Counted from the stretch's first letter, positions 1 through 8,903 are shown. The stretch is 64,000 nucleotides of DNA from Flavobacteriales bacterium (GCA_002706365.1 PALM01000040.1:50851-114850); one strand, 5' to 3'. Made by a program: numbers and translations. The notes: generated from the sequence alone by a model not told the origin.

Positions 1-1033
1 CAACTGAATAATATACGTTCTGGAAAGTGATGTTTGTGTTCGCATCAAAGTTCAACAGATCCTCAGCGTTAGTAGAACCACCTCTGGTAGCTGCTACAGT
101 AACGTTTTGGATAGTATGATTGGCAGTTGCAACAGCACCACCTTCTGGACCATCGAGCTCAACAACTGAACCTGCAGGACCTACGATAAATGCATTTGAA
201 ATGGTACCTACATAATTTTGGTCTGTATCCAAAGCATCGTCACCGTTATTCCAAACAACTACATTAGTAGCGTTAACAGCTCCACCGTAGAATTCTAGTC
301 CATCATCAGCATTACCAACGATTTCTACATTTTCAACGATAGTTCCAGAACCAACACCTCCAAAAGAGATACCGTTCAATTCGTTACCAGAACCGATCTG
401 AGTACCACCGTGACGAACAGAAACGAATCTTAGGATACCAGAGTTATCAGTATTGTCATTACCACCGTACTGACCGTCAGAGTCAGAAGAAGGAACACCT
501 TCAATTTGATCGTAGTCGAAACCACCACCATTGGGATCAGTGTCTCCTGAAGCAATAACAGCATTACCAAGGATAGCTATACCACCCCATAGTCCTACAG
601 CATCTGTCGGAAGATTTGGAGAAGCAATGTCGCCTGGCTCGAGACAATCATTGATAGAAGTAAAGATGATAGGCTCAGCAGATGTACCGTCAGCAATAAG
701 AGTTGCATCTCTCATTACCATTAATACTACTGCTGCATTACCTTGACCTTCATCGCCTTTGATAACAGTACCTGGCTGAATTGTCAATGTAACACCTGGT
801 CTTACTTTAATTCTAGATCTTAGGATGTAAACAGTGTCTTTAGACCAAGTTCTGTCTGCAGTAATGTCTAAGTTAACATCCAAAGTAGGAGCTACTGGAG
901 AGCAACCAGTTGACTGTGGTGGTGCTGGTGGTTCTTCATCGTCATCATCTTCGCATGATGTGAATGAAAGTGCCAATGCGCAAGCAATTGTTGCTCCCAT
1001 TAATAGTTTTGTTGTGAATTTGAATTTTTTCAT
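1..1033 (-). CDS. Beta-helix-type surface lipoprotein (C-terminus cut by window edge)
   Basis: Reading the minus strand from the ATG at 1033-1031 gives about 344 open residues running off the left edge. The protein starts with a basic n-region (MKKFKFTTK), a hydrophobic stretch and a lipobox-like LSFTSC, so it should be a lipoprotein. The lipidated Cys is followed by EDDDDEE; acidic residues at this place resemble the surface-export signal known for Bacteroidota lipoproteins (inference). The body has short repeating beta-strand/turn units with GTVIKGDEGQG, 'VENVEIVGNADDG' and 'NVVVWNNGDDALD'-like rungs, typical of right-handed parallel beta-helix proteins of this phylum. No catalytic residues can be assigned. 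It is transcribed divergently from the response regulator across a repeat-rich intergenic region, so it may belong to that regulon. Function unknown; adhesin or surface-layer role is only a guess. Confidence 0.8.
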   Translation of the reverse strand, partial: MKKFKFTTKLLMGATIACALALSFTSCEDDDDEEPPAPPQSTGCSPVAPTLDVNLDITADRTWSKDTVYILRSRIKVRPGVTLTIQPGTVIKGDEGQGNAAVVLMVMRDATLIADGTSAEPIIFTSINDCLEPGDIASPNLPTDAVGLWGGIAILGNAVIASGDTDPNGGGFDYDQIEGVPSSDSDGQYGGNDNTDNSGILRFVSVRHGGTQIGSGNELNGISFGGVGSGTIVENVEIVGNADDGLEFYGGAVNATNVVVWNNGDDALDTDQNYVGTISNAFIVGPAGSVVELDGPEGGAVATANHTIQNVTVAATRGGSTNAEDLLNFDANTNITFQNVYYSV

Positions 1034-1072
1034 GGTTTAATAAAAATATGTTTCAGTTAGTTTTATTTGCCG

Positions 1073-1080
1073 CAAAAGTG
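1073..1080 (-). promoter_or_regulatory. Candidate -7 box of the beta-helix lipoprotein gene
   Basis: Minus-strand CACTTTTG matches the Bacteroidota -7 consensus TAnnTTTG at 7 of 8 fixed or free positions, about 40 nt before the ATG. No TTTG is found at the expected -33 distance; an inverted repeat GTTAG-CC-CTAAC (1091-1102) lies there instead. Confidence 0.3.
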
Positions 1081-1135
1081 CCACCGTATTGTTAGCCCTA
1101 ACTGTTTTTGCGGTTATAAAATATTTATCGAAACA

Positions 1136-1151
1136 TTAAGTCAATGTTAAG
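1136..1151. promoter_or_regulatory. Direct repeat TTAAG, 11-bp period (candidate OmpR/PhoB-family operator)
   Basis: TTAAG occurs at 1136-1140 and again at 1147-1151, exactly 11 bp apart. It lies between the divergent lipoprotein and response-regulator genes. The same motif and period occur again at 1220-1246. Binding is inferred, not shown. Confidence 0.4.
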
Positions 1152-1219
1152 CCCCTTAGAAGCCATAACCTTAGCTTGCAAAAAGGAAAAAAGGCCTTAA
1201 TTTTAAAGCAACTATCAAC

Positions 1220-1246
1220 TTAAGTTTTAATTAACCTTGAATTAAC
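1220..1246 (+). promoter_or_regulatory. Triple TTAA(G/C) direct repeat, 11-bp period (candidate PhoB-like box)
   Basis: TTAAG at 1220, TTAAC at 1231 and TTAAC at 1242 are spaced by exactly 11 bp. OmpR/PhoB-family regulators bind as head-to-tail dimers to direct repeats of about this period. The array ends about 22 bp before a -7-like box (TATCTTCG, 1268-1275), where a -33 element would otherwise be; no TTTG is present there. This is the geometry of an activator-dependent promoter and suggests autoregulation of the downstream two-component operon. Confidence 0.5.
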
Positions 1247-1297
1247 GAAGATGCCACTACCTCCATTTATCTTCGCAGCAAAATCTTTCCTCCCTAA

Positions 1298-1975
1298 ATG
1301 AAAAAAGAAAAAATTCTCCTGGTCGACGATGAAGCGGATATCCTAGAGATCGTTGGCTATAACCTGAAGAAAGAGGGTTACGAGGTTACCACAACAGACA
1401 ATGGCAAAGACGCAATAAAGCTTGCCAAAAAAGAAAATCCCGACCTTATCATTTTGGATGTAATGATGCCAGAGATGGATGGAATGGAAACTTGCTATCA
1501 AATGCGCAATATTCCTACACTCAAAGACACCTTAATTGCCTTCTTAACTGCCAGAGGAGAAGATTATTCTCAAATTGCCGGTTTTGATGCCGGTGCTGAT
1601 GACTATATCACTAAACCGGTTAAGCCTAGAGTGCTTGTAAGTAAGGTAAAGGCTATTCTGCGAAGAAAAGGTGGTAGTGTATCCGTTGAAGAAGATATTG
1701 AGGTTGGCGGTATCTCTATAGATCGAGAAAGATACTTGATCAAAAAAGATGGTGAAGAAATCAACCTTCCTAAAAAAGAATTCGAACTCCTTTCTCTTCT
1801 CATGAGCAAACCCGGTAGAGTTTACACTCGAGAGGTAATCATGAATAACATCTGGGGTGGAGAAGTAGTCGTTGGCGACCGTACCATAGATGTACATATT
1901 AGAAAGCTAAGAGAAAAACTAGGCGATAGCTACATAAAAACCGTCAAAGGTGTAGGCTATAAATTTGAAGCCTAG
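1298..1975 (+). CDS. OmpR/PhoB-family response regulator
   Basis: 225 residues, the usual length for the family. The receiver domain (about 1-120) has the acidic pocket D10/D11, phospho-acceptor D54 in LIILDVMMP, T84 and K106 (ITKP). The C-terminal winged-helix DNA-binding domain (about 130-225) ends in GDRTIDVHIRKLREKLG and VKGVGYKFE, as in OmpR/PhoB proteins. It precedes and slightly overlaps a sensor kinase gene, so the two form one transcription unit and a cognate pair. In this phylum such pairs are usually annotated PhoB/PhoR-like, but no phosphate genes lie nearby and the signal cannot be read from the sequence. The 11-bp-period TTAA(C/G) array directly upstream suggests autoregulation. 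An ATG without a Shine-Dalgarno sequence is normal for Bacteroidota. Confidence 0.93.
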   Translation: MKKEKILLVDDEADILEIVGYNLKKEGYEVTTTDNGKDAIKLAKKENPDLIILDVMMPEMDGMETCYQMRNIPTLKDTLIAFLTARGEDYSQIAGFDAGADDYITKPVKPRVLVSKVKAILRRKGGSVSVEEDIEVGGISIDRERYLIKKDGEEINLPKKEFELLSLLMSKPGRVYTREVIMNNIWGGEVVVGDRTIDVHIRKLREKLGDSYIKTVKGVGYKFEA

Positions 1976-3053
1976 TTCACCTAAATATACCGGAAAACCC
2001 TTAGTTTTAAGGATGCGCAATCTCACGCCCAAACAATTGGCTTATAGGTTGTCTTTGCTGATTGCTGCGCTTATTACTGTGCTTAGCAGCCTGCTTTGGA
2101 TGATCAATTACCCACTAGAATGGTATCTAGTGGTACTCACCTTTTTGATCTCCTTTCTCACCTGCTACTTCATCTTTCTCTGGGGTATTCGCCAATTCAT
2201 TGATCGAAAATTCCGTTTGATCTATAAAACCATCCACAATTTGAAAGTCGGTTTGAAAAGAGAACCCCAAAAAGTGGATATGAGTGAAGATGTCTTTGGC
2301 AGGATTAGACAAGAGGTGATCGATTGGGATAAACGGAATAGAAAAGAGATTGCCAGACTTACAGATCAAGAAAAATTTCGCCGAGAATTCCTCGGCAATG
2401 TATCCCATGAGCTAAAAACCCCCATATTTAGCATACAGGGATACATTCTTACTTTATTAGAAGGTGGATTGGAAGACAAAAAAATCAATAGGAACTTCCT
2501 GCTCAAAGCCGAAAAAAGTATCAATCGTATGATTGAAATGGTCGATGATCTGGATGAGATCTCGAAATTGGAATCTAATCGTATGGTGTTGGATATCAAA
2601 AGATTCGATCTGCTAGCATTGACCAAAGAGATCATTGAGTCTTTGGAATACAAAGCCAAGAAAAAGAAGATCAGTCTGCGAATGAACACCGACCAAAAGA
2701 ATATATTTGTAAAGGCAGATCCAGCGAGAATTAGCCAAGTAATTACCAATTTACTCGTCAATTCGATCAATTACGGTAAGGAAGATGGCAGAACTACGGT
2801 TAAATTCTTCGATTTGGACGAGAATGTATTGGTTGAAGTAGGAGATAATGGAAGGGGAATTGAGGCCGAACATCTACCCCGACTATTTGAGCGTTTTTAC
2901 AGGGTTGATAAGGGTAGGTCGCGAAGCGATGGAGGCTCTGGATTAGGCCTTGCTATTGTAAAACACATAATGGAAGCTCATCAGCAAACCATTAATGTGA
3001 GAAGTAAAGTTGGAGAGGGTTCCGTTTTCTCTTTTACCCTTGAAAAAGCATAG
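1965..3053 (+). CDS. PhoR-like sensor histidine kinase
   Basis: 362 residues with two membrane segments (about 29-48 and 53-74) and almost no periplasmic loop, so it probably senses through the membrane or a partner protein rather than through a large external domain. There is a short cytoplasmic linker, then the dimerisation/phospho-acceptor helix with H148 in NVSHELKTPI. A complete HATPase follows: N-box 'QVITNLLVNSINYG', G1 DNGRGIE, F-box LFERFYRVDKGRSR and G2 GGSGLGLAI. No PAS domain is evident. The start used here overlaps the response regulator stop by 11 bp. An ATG at 2013 (MRNLTPKQL) preceded by TTTTAAGG is an equally good start and would remove 16 residues. It phosphorylates the adjacent regulator by inference from gene order. 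Confidence 0.9.
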   Translation: MKPSSPKYTGKPLVLRMRNLTPKQLAYRLSLLIAALITVLSSLLWMINYPLEWYLVVLTFLISFLTCYFIFLWGIRQFIDRKFRLIYKTIHNLKVGLKREPQKVDMSEDVFGRIRQEVIDWDKRNRKEIARLTDQEKFRREFLGNVSHELKTPIFSIQGYILTLLEGGLEDKKINRNFLLKAEKSINRMIEMVDDLDEISKLESNRMVLDIKRFDLLALTKEIIESLEYKAKKKKISLRMNTDQKNIFVKADPARISQVITNLLVNSINYGKEDGRTTVKFFDLDENVLVEVGDNGRGIEAEHLPRLFERFYRVDKGRSRSDGGSGLGLAIVKHIMEAHQQTINVRSKVGEGSVFSFTLEKA

Positions 3054-3078
3054 TGGTTCTTCTTCTTTCTAATTCAGC

Positions 3079-3086
3079 TATTTTTG
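3079..3086 (+). promoter_or_regulatory. -7 box (TATTTTTG) upstream of the ECF sigma gene
   Basis: A perfect TAnnTTTG match in the 120-bp gap before the sigma factor. Downstream of it an inverted repeat GATGCAA (3108-3114) / TTGCATC (3130-3136) would lie in the 5' leader. No clear -33 TTTG is seen. Confidence 0.4.
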
Positions 3087-3173
3087 GTGGCAATATTTTT
3101 TCACTTTGATGCAACCATTAGTTAAAGATTTGCATCTTCTAATAATAATAGCTTGAGCAAAGCTGGAGGACAC

Positions 3174-3713
3174 ATGAACGATGAGGAAATGCTGGAAGGC
3201 TGCATGGCCAAAGACTCTAAAGCACAGCGTTACCTCTACGAGCGCTATAAGCGCATAATGACGGGGGTTTGCATGAGATATGCAGACCGTTATGAGGAGG
3301 CTCAAGATATTGTACAAAACGGATTTATCAAGGTATTTAAAAAGATAGATACCTTTTCCGGCAAAGGTTCTTTAGAAGGTTGGATTAGAAGGATTATGGT
3401 GAATACCGCCTTAGATCACTTGAGAAGCAACAAAGCTGAGCGATTTAACGTAAACATCGAAGATGTTGACTACAAATTGAAGAAGGATGAGTTGATTCTG
3501 GACGCTCTGCAAGCTGAAGACTTGCTTAAACTAATAAGGGAGCTGCCAATTGGGTATCGAACGGTTTTTAACCTATATGCAATAGAAGGTTATTCGCATA
3601 AAGAGATCGCCGATCAAATGGATATCTCTGAAAATACTTCGAAATCTCAATATTCAAGAGCTAGAGCATTATTGAAAAAGAAATTATCTGAAATAGAAAG
3701 CCAACAAGATTGA
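3174..3713 (+). CDS. ECF-type RNA polymerase sigma factor
   Basis: 179 residues. Region 2 is seen in DIVQNGFIKVFKKIDTF followed by 'GWIRRIMVNTALDHLR'. Region 4 is a helix-turn-helix, LPIGYRTVFNLYAIEGYSHKEIADQMDISENTSKSQ..ARALLKKKL, as in sigma-70 group 4 factors. The ATG at 3174 (MNDEEMLEG) was chosen; an upstream in-frame TTG at 3153 would add seven unlikely residues. The stop codon overlaps the TTG start of the next gene in a TTGA arrangement, so expression of the two is translationally coupled. The partner sits where an anti-sigma factor is expected. The signal is unknown; the partner's external CHU_C domain suggests a cell-surface or secretion-related signal (inference). Confidence 0.92.
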   Translation: MNDEEMLEGCMAKDSKAQRYLYERYKRIMTGVCMRYADRYEEAQDIVQNGFIKVFKKIDTFSGKGSLEGWIRRIMVNTALDHLRSNKAERFNVNIEDVDYKLKKDELILDALQAEDLLKLIRELPIGYRTVFNLYAIEGYSHKEIADQMDISENTSKSQYSRARALLKKKLSEIESQQD

Positions 3714-4798
3714 AAGAAGGCAATAACATAGAAAAACTCTTTAGAGACGGCTTCGAGAAATACGAAGTTGATCCTGGAGATCAGCTGTGGGATAAGATCC
3801 AAACGGAAATTCCTACAGAGGGTGTCGCTGAATCTGCTACGCAGTCGGCTGGCTCTGCAGCAAGTGCTGGCAGCAGCTGGTTAACTACTGTAGTGGTTGG
3901 TGGTGCAATTGGTATTGTTTCAGTTGCTGGCTATTACTATTTCGAGAATAAGGCTGAGAAGCTTAAAGACAATAAGCAAAAAGAGCAGCTGATCGACACG
4001 AATAAAACCGACGATCAGAATTTTGACAAGTCTACAGAGGATGCTAAAACCTTAAGCATTACGGATGAGAATTCGAAAAGTGATATTGAGAACTCAAGTA
4101 GTGATCAAAACAACACTTTAGAAGATGTTACCTCTTCTGCTAAGACTGAGAAGACCTCAACTGAAGACACTAAGACGAATACTACTAAGCAGTTGAATTC
4201 TTCTCAGACTAGCAGAGAAGAATCAGCAAGTGAAATCGCTTCTGATGAGACTAAAGAACAGCCGACTCAAACTACCGAGTCTGCCGATCAGGAAAGTACT
4301 TATGACAATACTTCTAGCAATAGCTCTAATCAGATCAATGCTTCTGATGCTGTTGAAGAAAAGTCGAATCCGAGTGTAGCTGAACCTACCAATTCAAATA
4401 GTTCAACTGAAGAAGGAAAAGAGAATAAGGTTGAAAAAGGCGGCAATTCAGTTAATGATCCGGTCTTAACACCTCCTTCAAATAGTGTGGATGAAACTCC
4501 GGGTGTAATTGAAGCTTACAAACCAGCAAACGTATTTTCTCCAAATGGCGATGGCCAAAATGATGTGTTTGAACTTAGTGATTTGGCTGAACATGAGTTG
4601 GATGATGTTGAAGTGCAAATATTCTCCAGAACAAATACCCTAATCCACAGCTGGAAAGGTGTATATGGTTATTGGGATGGAAAAGGTCGCGATGGCACCT
4701 TGGCTCCTGAAGGGATTTACTTCTACATCGTAAATATTTCCAAAGAGGGGAAATTGTATCAGAAGAAAGGTACTGTTACCTTGATAAGAGACAATTAG
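3710..4798 (+). CDS. Membrane-anchored CHU_C-domain protein, putative anti-sigma factor
   Basis: 362 residues starting with TTG that overlaps the sigma factor stop by 4 bp. Residues 1-35 (NIEKLFRDGFEKYEVDPGDQLWDKI split over two segments) resemble the short cytoplasmic segment with a conserved Trp found in proteins encoded after ECF sigma genes in Bacteroidota. One membrane helix follows (about 57-78). Then come about 190 residues of low-complexity Ser/Thr/Asn/Glu linker and a C-terminal domain (about 270-362) with VFSPNGDGQNDVFE, YWDGKGRDG and APEGIYFYIV, matching the gliding-motility-associated CHU_C family. CHU_C domains usually end secreted type IX substrates with a cleavable signal peptide; here the domain is tethered by an internal helix. 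No classic zinc-binding anti-sigma motif is present. The anti-sigma role is inferred from position. Confidence 0.8.
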   Translation: MKEGNNIEKLFRDGFEKYEVDPGDQLWDKIQTEIPTEGVAESATQSAGSAASAGSSWLTTVVVGGAIGIVSVAGYYYFENKAEKLKDNKQKEQLIDTNKTDDQNFDKSTEDAKTLSITDENSKSDIENSSSDQNNTLEDVTSSAKTEKTSTEDTKTNTTKQLNSSQTSREESASEIASDETKEQPTQTTESADQESTYDNTSSNSSNQINASDAVEEKSNPSVAEPTNSNSSTEEGKENKVEKGGNSVNDPVLTPPSNSVDETPGVIEAYKPANVFSPNGDGQNDVFELSDLAEHELDDVEVQIFSRTNTLIHSWKGVYGYWDGKGRDGTLAPEGIYFYIVNISKEGKLYQKKGTVTLIRDN

Positions 4799-4800
4799 TC

Positions 4801-7800
4801 TTACTCATTCAAGACCGGTCTCAACCATCTCTCCATTTCCGCTTCCGATTTACCTTTTCGCTTGGCATAATCAGCCAGTTGATCCCTTTCGATCTTACCC
4901 AATCCAAAATATTTGGAATGTGGATGCATAAAGTATAATCCACTAACGGAAGCTGCAGGATACATTGCAAAACTCTCAGTAAGCTTAATACCTATTTCCT
5001 CCGCCTGAAGTAACTCAAATAGCGTTTCTTTTTCGGTGTGGTCCGGACAAGCTGGATAACCCGGCGCCGGACGAATACCTTGGTAGTTCTCTTTGATCAA
5101 TGCCTCATTATCAAGTTCCTCTTCTTCGGCATAGCCCCAGAATTCTGTGCGCACCAATTGATGCAGTCGCTCTGCAAATGCCTCTGCCAGTCTATCGGCA
5201 AGAGCCTTTAGCAAAATGCTATTGTAATCGTCGTGCTCTGCTTCAAATTCTTTTAGCTTCTTCTCTATTCCAAGACCGGCAGTTACGGCAAATCCTCCCA
5301 CATAGTCGTTTCCTCCTTCGCCATTAGCCACAAAATCGGCCAGACAAAGATTGGGTATGCCATCTGCTTTCTTCCCTTGCTGACGCAATTGATGAAGCAC
5401 ATTCAATTTCTCTTTGCGATCATCGTCTTTGTAAAGTACAATATCGTCGCCAACCGACTGCGCAGGCCAGAAACCTACAACTCCTTTTGCTTGCAACCAC
5501 TTCTCTCGAATCATGGTATCAAGCATCTTCTGAGCATCTTTATACAGTCTAGTGGCTTCTTCACCTACTTTATCATCTTTCAATATCGCAGGAAACTTGC
5601 CCGCTAACTGCCAAGTGCTAAAGAATGGTGTCCAGTCGATATACTCCCTCAACTCAGCCAGATTGAAGTCCGGAAGCTCTTTTCTACCTAAGAATGATGG
5701 CTTCTTATAATTCAGATCCTTCCAATCGGCTTTTACCTTATTCTTTCTAGCCGACTCAAGGTCGATAGTTTTCTTACTGCTCTTTCTCGCTGCATGCTGA
5801 TCGCGCATTTGCTGATATGATTCTTTGATCTCATCAAAGAATTTCTTCTTCACATTGGCATCCTTGCTCAACAAATTCCCTGCAACAGGAACAGATCGTG
5901 AAGCATCCAAAACGTGCACTACCGGATGATCATATTCAGGTGAAATTTTCACCGCAGTATGCGCCTTTGAAGTCGTAGCTCCACCTATCAATAGCGGAAC
6001 CTCAAAATTTTGTCGCTTCATTTCTGCCGCTACATGCACCATCTCATCCAATGAAGGTGTGATCAAGCCACTTAAACCGATCATATCCACATCCTTCTCC
6101 TTGGCCTCTTTCAGGATCTTATCAGCAGGAACCATCACTCCCATATCAATTACTTCGTAATTGTTGCAGGCTAGCACTACCGACACAATATTCTTTCCAA
6201 TATCATGTACATCTCCCTTCACAGTAGCCATCAATATCTTTCCTGCATTCTTTGCAGTATCTCCAGAATTCCTTTTCTCCTCCTCAATATATGGCAAGAG
6301 ATAAGCAACGGCTTTCTTCATCACCCTTGCACTCTTCACTACTTGAGGTAAGAACATCTTACCTGAGCCAAATAGATCGCCAACCACATTCATTCCATCC
6401 ATTAGCGGACCTTCGATCACCTCTAATGGCTTATCGTATGCTTGCCTTGCTTCTTCTGTATCCGATTCAATGAATTCAACAATTCCCTTTACCAAAGCAT
6501 GACTCAATCGCTCCTGCACACTGCCTTCTCTCCAGCTCTCGTCTTTTACCTGTTTCTTGCCGTCTGACTTTACAGTCTCAGCAAAATCTGACAACCTTTC
6601 TGTCGCATCCTTTCTGCGATTAAGGAGTACATCCTCAACCCTTTCCAATAGGTCTTTGGGAATATCATCATACACCTCGATCATTCCGGCATTCACAATA
6701 CCCATATCCAATCCAGCCTTAATCGCGTGATAAAGGAAGGCAGAGTTCATCGCCTCTCTCACCACATTGTTCCCGCGGAAAGAGAAAGACACATTACTCA
6801 CACCACCACTCACTAGAGCATGAGGGAGATTCTCCTTGATCCATGAAGTAGCTCTGATGAAGTCGACCGCATAATTATCGTGCTCTTCGATTCCGGTTCC
6901 AACTGTGAGGATGTTCGGATCGAAGATGATGTCTTGGGGAGGAAAACCGATCTTTTCTGTGAGCAATTTATATGCTCTTTCGCAGATGGCGATTCGGCGT
7001 TCGTAATTATCTGCCTGACCAGTTTCATCAAAGGCCATCACGATTACCGCAGCTCCATATCTGCGAATAAGCTTTGCTTGATGCAGGAATTGCTCTTCAC
7101 CTTCTTTAAGGCTAATTGAATTTACAATGGCTTTTCCTTGAACGCACTTTAGTCCCGCTTCTATAACCGACCATTTTGATGAGTCGATCATGATGGGCAC
7201 TCTAGCAATGTCTGGCTCTGATGCAATGAGATTAAGGAAGGTAACCATGGCTTCTTCTGAGTCCAACATCCCTTCATCCATATTCACATCAATGATCTGA
7301 GCACCTCCTTCTACTTGTTGAAGAGCTACTGAAAGTGCTTCTTCGAAATTATCTTCCTTGATGAGTTTCTTAAAGCGAGCAGAACCGGTGACATTCGTAC
7401 GCTCGCCCACATTCACGAAATTGGTGTTCTTGCGGATCACCAATGGTTCCAATCCACTATATCTAGGTAATACCTTTTGCTTTTCTGCTATTCGAGGTGG
7501 ATGCTTTTCTGCTATCCTCGCGATCTCTCGAATGTGATCTGGAGTAGTTCCACAGCAACCCCCAATGATATTGATGAAACCGGAAGTAATGAAGTCTTCA
7601 ATGAATCCACCCATTTGTCCGGCCGTCTGATCATACTCCCCAAATGCATTTGGCAATCCGGCATTTGGATGAGCCGAGACAAAGAAATCGGTCTTCTCTG
7701 CCAGCACTTCTAAATACGGTCTCAATTCCTCTGCACCCAATGCACAGTTGAAACCTACGCTCAAGAGTGGCAGATGACTAATGGAGATCAAGAAAGCTTC

Positions 7801-8472
7801 GGCGGTTTGTCCGGATAAAGTTCTTCCACTTGCATCGGTAATCGTTCCGGAAACCATGATAGGCAATTCAATACCCGCATCTTCATAGTATTCTGAAATG
7901 GCAAATAATGCAGCCTTACAATTGAGGGTGTCGAATACGGTTTCTACTAGCATTATGTCTACTCCACCTTCAGCCAATGCCTTTACTTGCTCATAATAGG
8001 CATTCTTTAGCTCGTCGAAGCTGGTATTCCTGAATTCCGGTCGGTTTACATCCGGTGAAAGTGATGCAGTTCTGTTGGTTGGACCGATTGATCCTGCAAC
8101 AAAGCGAGGTTTCTCAGGATTGGCCGCAGTAAATTCATCAGCCACCTTTCTGGCGATCTTCGCCGATTGATAATTCAACTCATACACCCAAGCTTCTAAG
8201 CCGTAATCAGCTTGAGCAATTGAAGTAGATGAGAAAGTATTGGTCTCCACTATATCGGCACCAGCCTCAAAGTAGGCTTTGTGAACTTCTTCGATCACAT
8301 CTGGCCGACTAATAGAAAGCAGGTCGTTATTGCCCTGTAAATTATGCTTGTGGTCTTTGAGTTTCTCTGTTCGAAAATCCTCTTCCTTCAACTTGTATTG
8401 CTGGATCATGGTTCCCATGGCACCATCCAAAACAAGAATCCGTTTCTTTAATGTTTCTCTAATATCTGTCAT
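4801..8472 (-). CDS. metH: Cobalamin-dependent methionine synthase
   Basis: 1223 residues, full length for MetH. The homocysteine domain (1-325) carries the zinc ligands C243 (FNC) and C306/C307 ([10 protein letters not shown]). The methyltetrahydrofolate (pterin-binding) domain follows (about 340-600, [11 protein letters not shown]). Next are the cap and cobalamin domain with the DxHxxG cobalt-ligand motif [10 protein letters not shown] (about residue 755) and the SAM-dependent reactivation domain with [15 protein letters not shown] near the C-terminus. It transfers the methyl group of 5-methyl-THF to homocysteine in the cytoplasm. The gene is preceded by a SAM-I riboswitch and an intrinsic terminator ending 15 nt before the ATG, so high SAM should shut off transcription. 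Its 3' end meets the CHU_C gene 2 bp away. Confidence 0.97.
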   Translation of the reverse strand: MTDIRETLKKRILVLDGAMGTMIQQYKLKEEDFRTEKLKDHKHNLQGNNDLLSISRPDVIEEVHKAYFEAGADIVETNTFSSTSIAQADYGLEAWVYELNYQSAKIARKVADEFTAANPEKPRFVAGSIGPTNRTASLSPDVNRPEFRNTSFDELKNAYYEQVKALAEGGVDIMLVETVFDTLNCKAALFAISEYYEDAGIELPIMVSGTITDASGRTLSGQTAEAFLISISHLPLLSVGFNCALGAEELRPYLEVLAEKTDFFVSAHPNAGLPNAFGEYDQTAGQMGGFIEDFITSGFINIIGGCCGTTPDHIREIARIAEKHPPRIAEKQKVLPRYSGLEPLVIRKNTNFVNVGERTNVTGSARFKKLIKEDNFEEALSVALQQVEGGAQIIDVNMDEGMLDSEEAMVTFLNLIASEPDIARVPIMIDSSKWSVIEAGLKCVQGKAIVNSISLKEGEEQFLHQAKLIRRYGAAVIVMAFDETGQADNYERRIAICERAYKLLTEKIGFPPQDIIFDPNILTVGTGIEEHDNYAVDFIRATSWIKENLPHALVSGGVSNVSFSFRGNNVVREAMNSAFLYHAIKAGLDMGIVNAGMIEVYDDIPKDLLERVEDVLLNRRKDATERLSDFAETVKSDGKKQVKDESWREGSVQERLSHALVKGIVEFIESDTEEARQAYDKPLEVIEGPLMDGMNVVGDLFGSGKMFLPQVVKSARVMKKAVAYLLPYIEEEKRNSGDTAKNAGKILMATVKGDVHDIGKNIVSVVLACNNYEVIDMGVMVPADKILKEAKEKDVDMIGLSGLITPSLDEMVHVAAEMKRQNFEVPLLIGGATTSKAHTAVKISPEYDHPVVHVLDASRSVPVAGNLLSKDANVKKKFFDEIKESYQQMRDQHAARKSSKKTIDLESARKNKVKADWKDLNYKKPSFLGRKELPDFNLAELREYIDWTPFFSTWQLAGKFPAILKDDKVGEEATRLYKDAQKMLDTMIREKWLQAKGVVGFWPAQSVGDDIVLYKDDDRKEKLNVLHQLRQQGKKADGIPNLCLADFVANGEGGNDYVGGFAVTAGLGIEKKLKEFEAEHDDYNSILLKALADRLAEAFAERLHQLVRTEFWGYAEEEELDNEALIKENYQGIRPAPGYPACPDHTEKETLFELLQAEEIGIKLTESFAMYPAASVSGLYFMHPHSKYFGLGKIERDQLADYAKRKGKSEAEMERWLRPVLNE

Positions 8473-8486
8473 TCAATCTCATATAC

Positions 8487-8521
8487 TAAAAAAGCCCTCA
8501 GACTTCGTCAAAAGGGCTTTC
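8487..8521 (-). terminator. Rho-independent terminator of the metH SAM riboswitch
   Basis: On the minus strand AAAGCCCT (8520-8513) pairs with AGGGCTTT (8498-8491), followed by a T-run ending at 8488. It lies between the aptamer and the metH ATG, as expected for the OFF-state expression platform. Confidence 0.88.
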
Positions 8522-8532
8522 AATGCTTTTGT

Positions 8533-8634
8533 CTTATCTTCATCAGCCAAGCGGCCGACCAGGATTTGGCACCCTCTTCTTCAGACTGGGTTGCCAAGGT
8601 TTCACAGGGCCTGTCCCTCCACCTTTCTCGATAA
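8533..8634 (-). ncRNA. SAM-I riboswitch (S-box) upstream of metH
   Basis: On the minus strand the aptamer begins with TTATCGAGAAAGGTGGAGGG, then GGCCCTGTGAAACC, TTGGCAACC, GGTGCCAAATCCTG and closes with GAAGATAAG. These are the conserved S-box blocks in order; the first TTATC pairs with the closing GATAA as helix P1. The terminator at 8487-8521 follows directly, giving SAM-triggered transcription termination in front of metH. A cobalamin riboswitch was considered because MetH uses B12, but no B12-box is present. Confidence 0.92.
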
Positions 8635-8649
8635 TCTATTTATAAAGAA

Positions 8650-8898
8650 CTACTGTACCTCTATGGCTTTGGTCTTCTTGTAATGACGATACATCACAAC
8701 TCCAACCACTGTTAGCAGTATATAAGGCACAAACATGATGTACACTATGCCATCATTGATGCCTTTACCAACTGCCTCTTCACCGCTCTGCATATTCGAC
8801 TCAAGTACTGCCTTGCACATAGCGCACTGTGCATCTACAGCCTCAATTCCAATAATCAAGACAAAAATGAATAATATGGCAATTCTAACTGCTTTCAT
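8650..8898 (-). CDS. Small membrane protein with periplasmic CxxC motif
   Basis: 82 residues from the ATG at 8898 (MKAVRIAIL); an upstream ATG at 8919 would add seven residues without family character. An N-terminal hydrophobic signal-like helix is followed by QCAMCKAVLESN, then a second membrane helix (IVYIMFVPYILLTVVGVVMY) and a basic tail RHYKKTK. The CAMC pair would face the periplasm, suggesting a redox or metal (copper/heme) handling role. This fits the oxidase and Sco1 genes directly upstream on the same strand, but the function is not known. It has its own candidate -7 box 5 nt before the ATG and could also be read through from the oxidase operon. The metH riboswitch starts 15 bp past its stop. 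Confidence 0.75.
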   Translation of the reverse strand: MKAVRIAILFIFVLIIGIEAVDAQCAMCKAVLESNMQSGEEAVGKGINDGIVYIMFVPYILLTVVGVVMYRHYKKTKAIEVQ

Positions 8899-8903
8899 TT
8901 CTC

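Noticed and set aside
531..1040. Two short plus-strand open frames opposite the beta-helix lipoprotein
   Set aside because: They are antisense to a long lipoprotein frame with a clear signal peptide and have no family features.
8473..8649. Cobalamin riboswitch upstream of metH
   Set aside because: The conserved blocks are those of a SAM-I riboswitch; no B12-box sequence is present.
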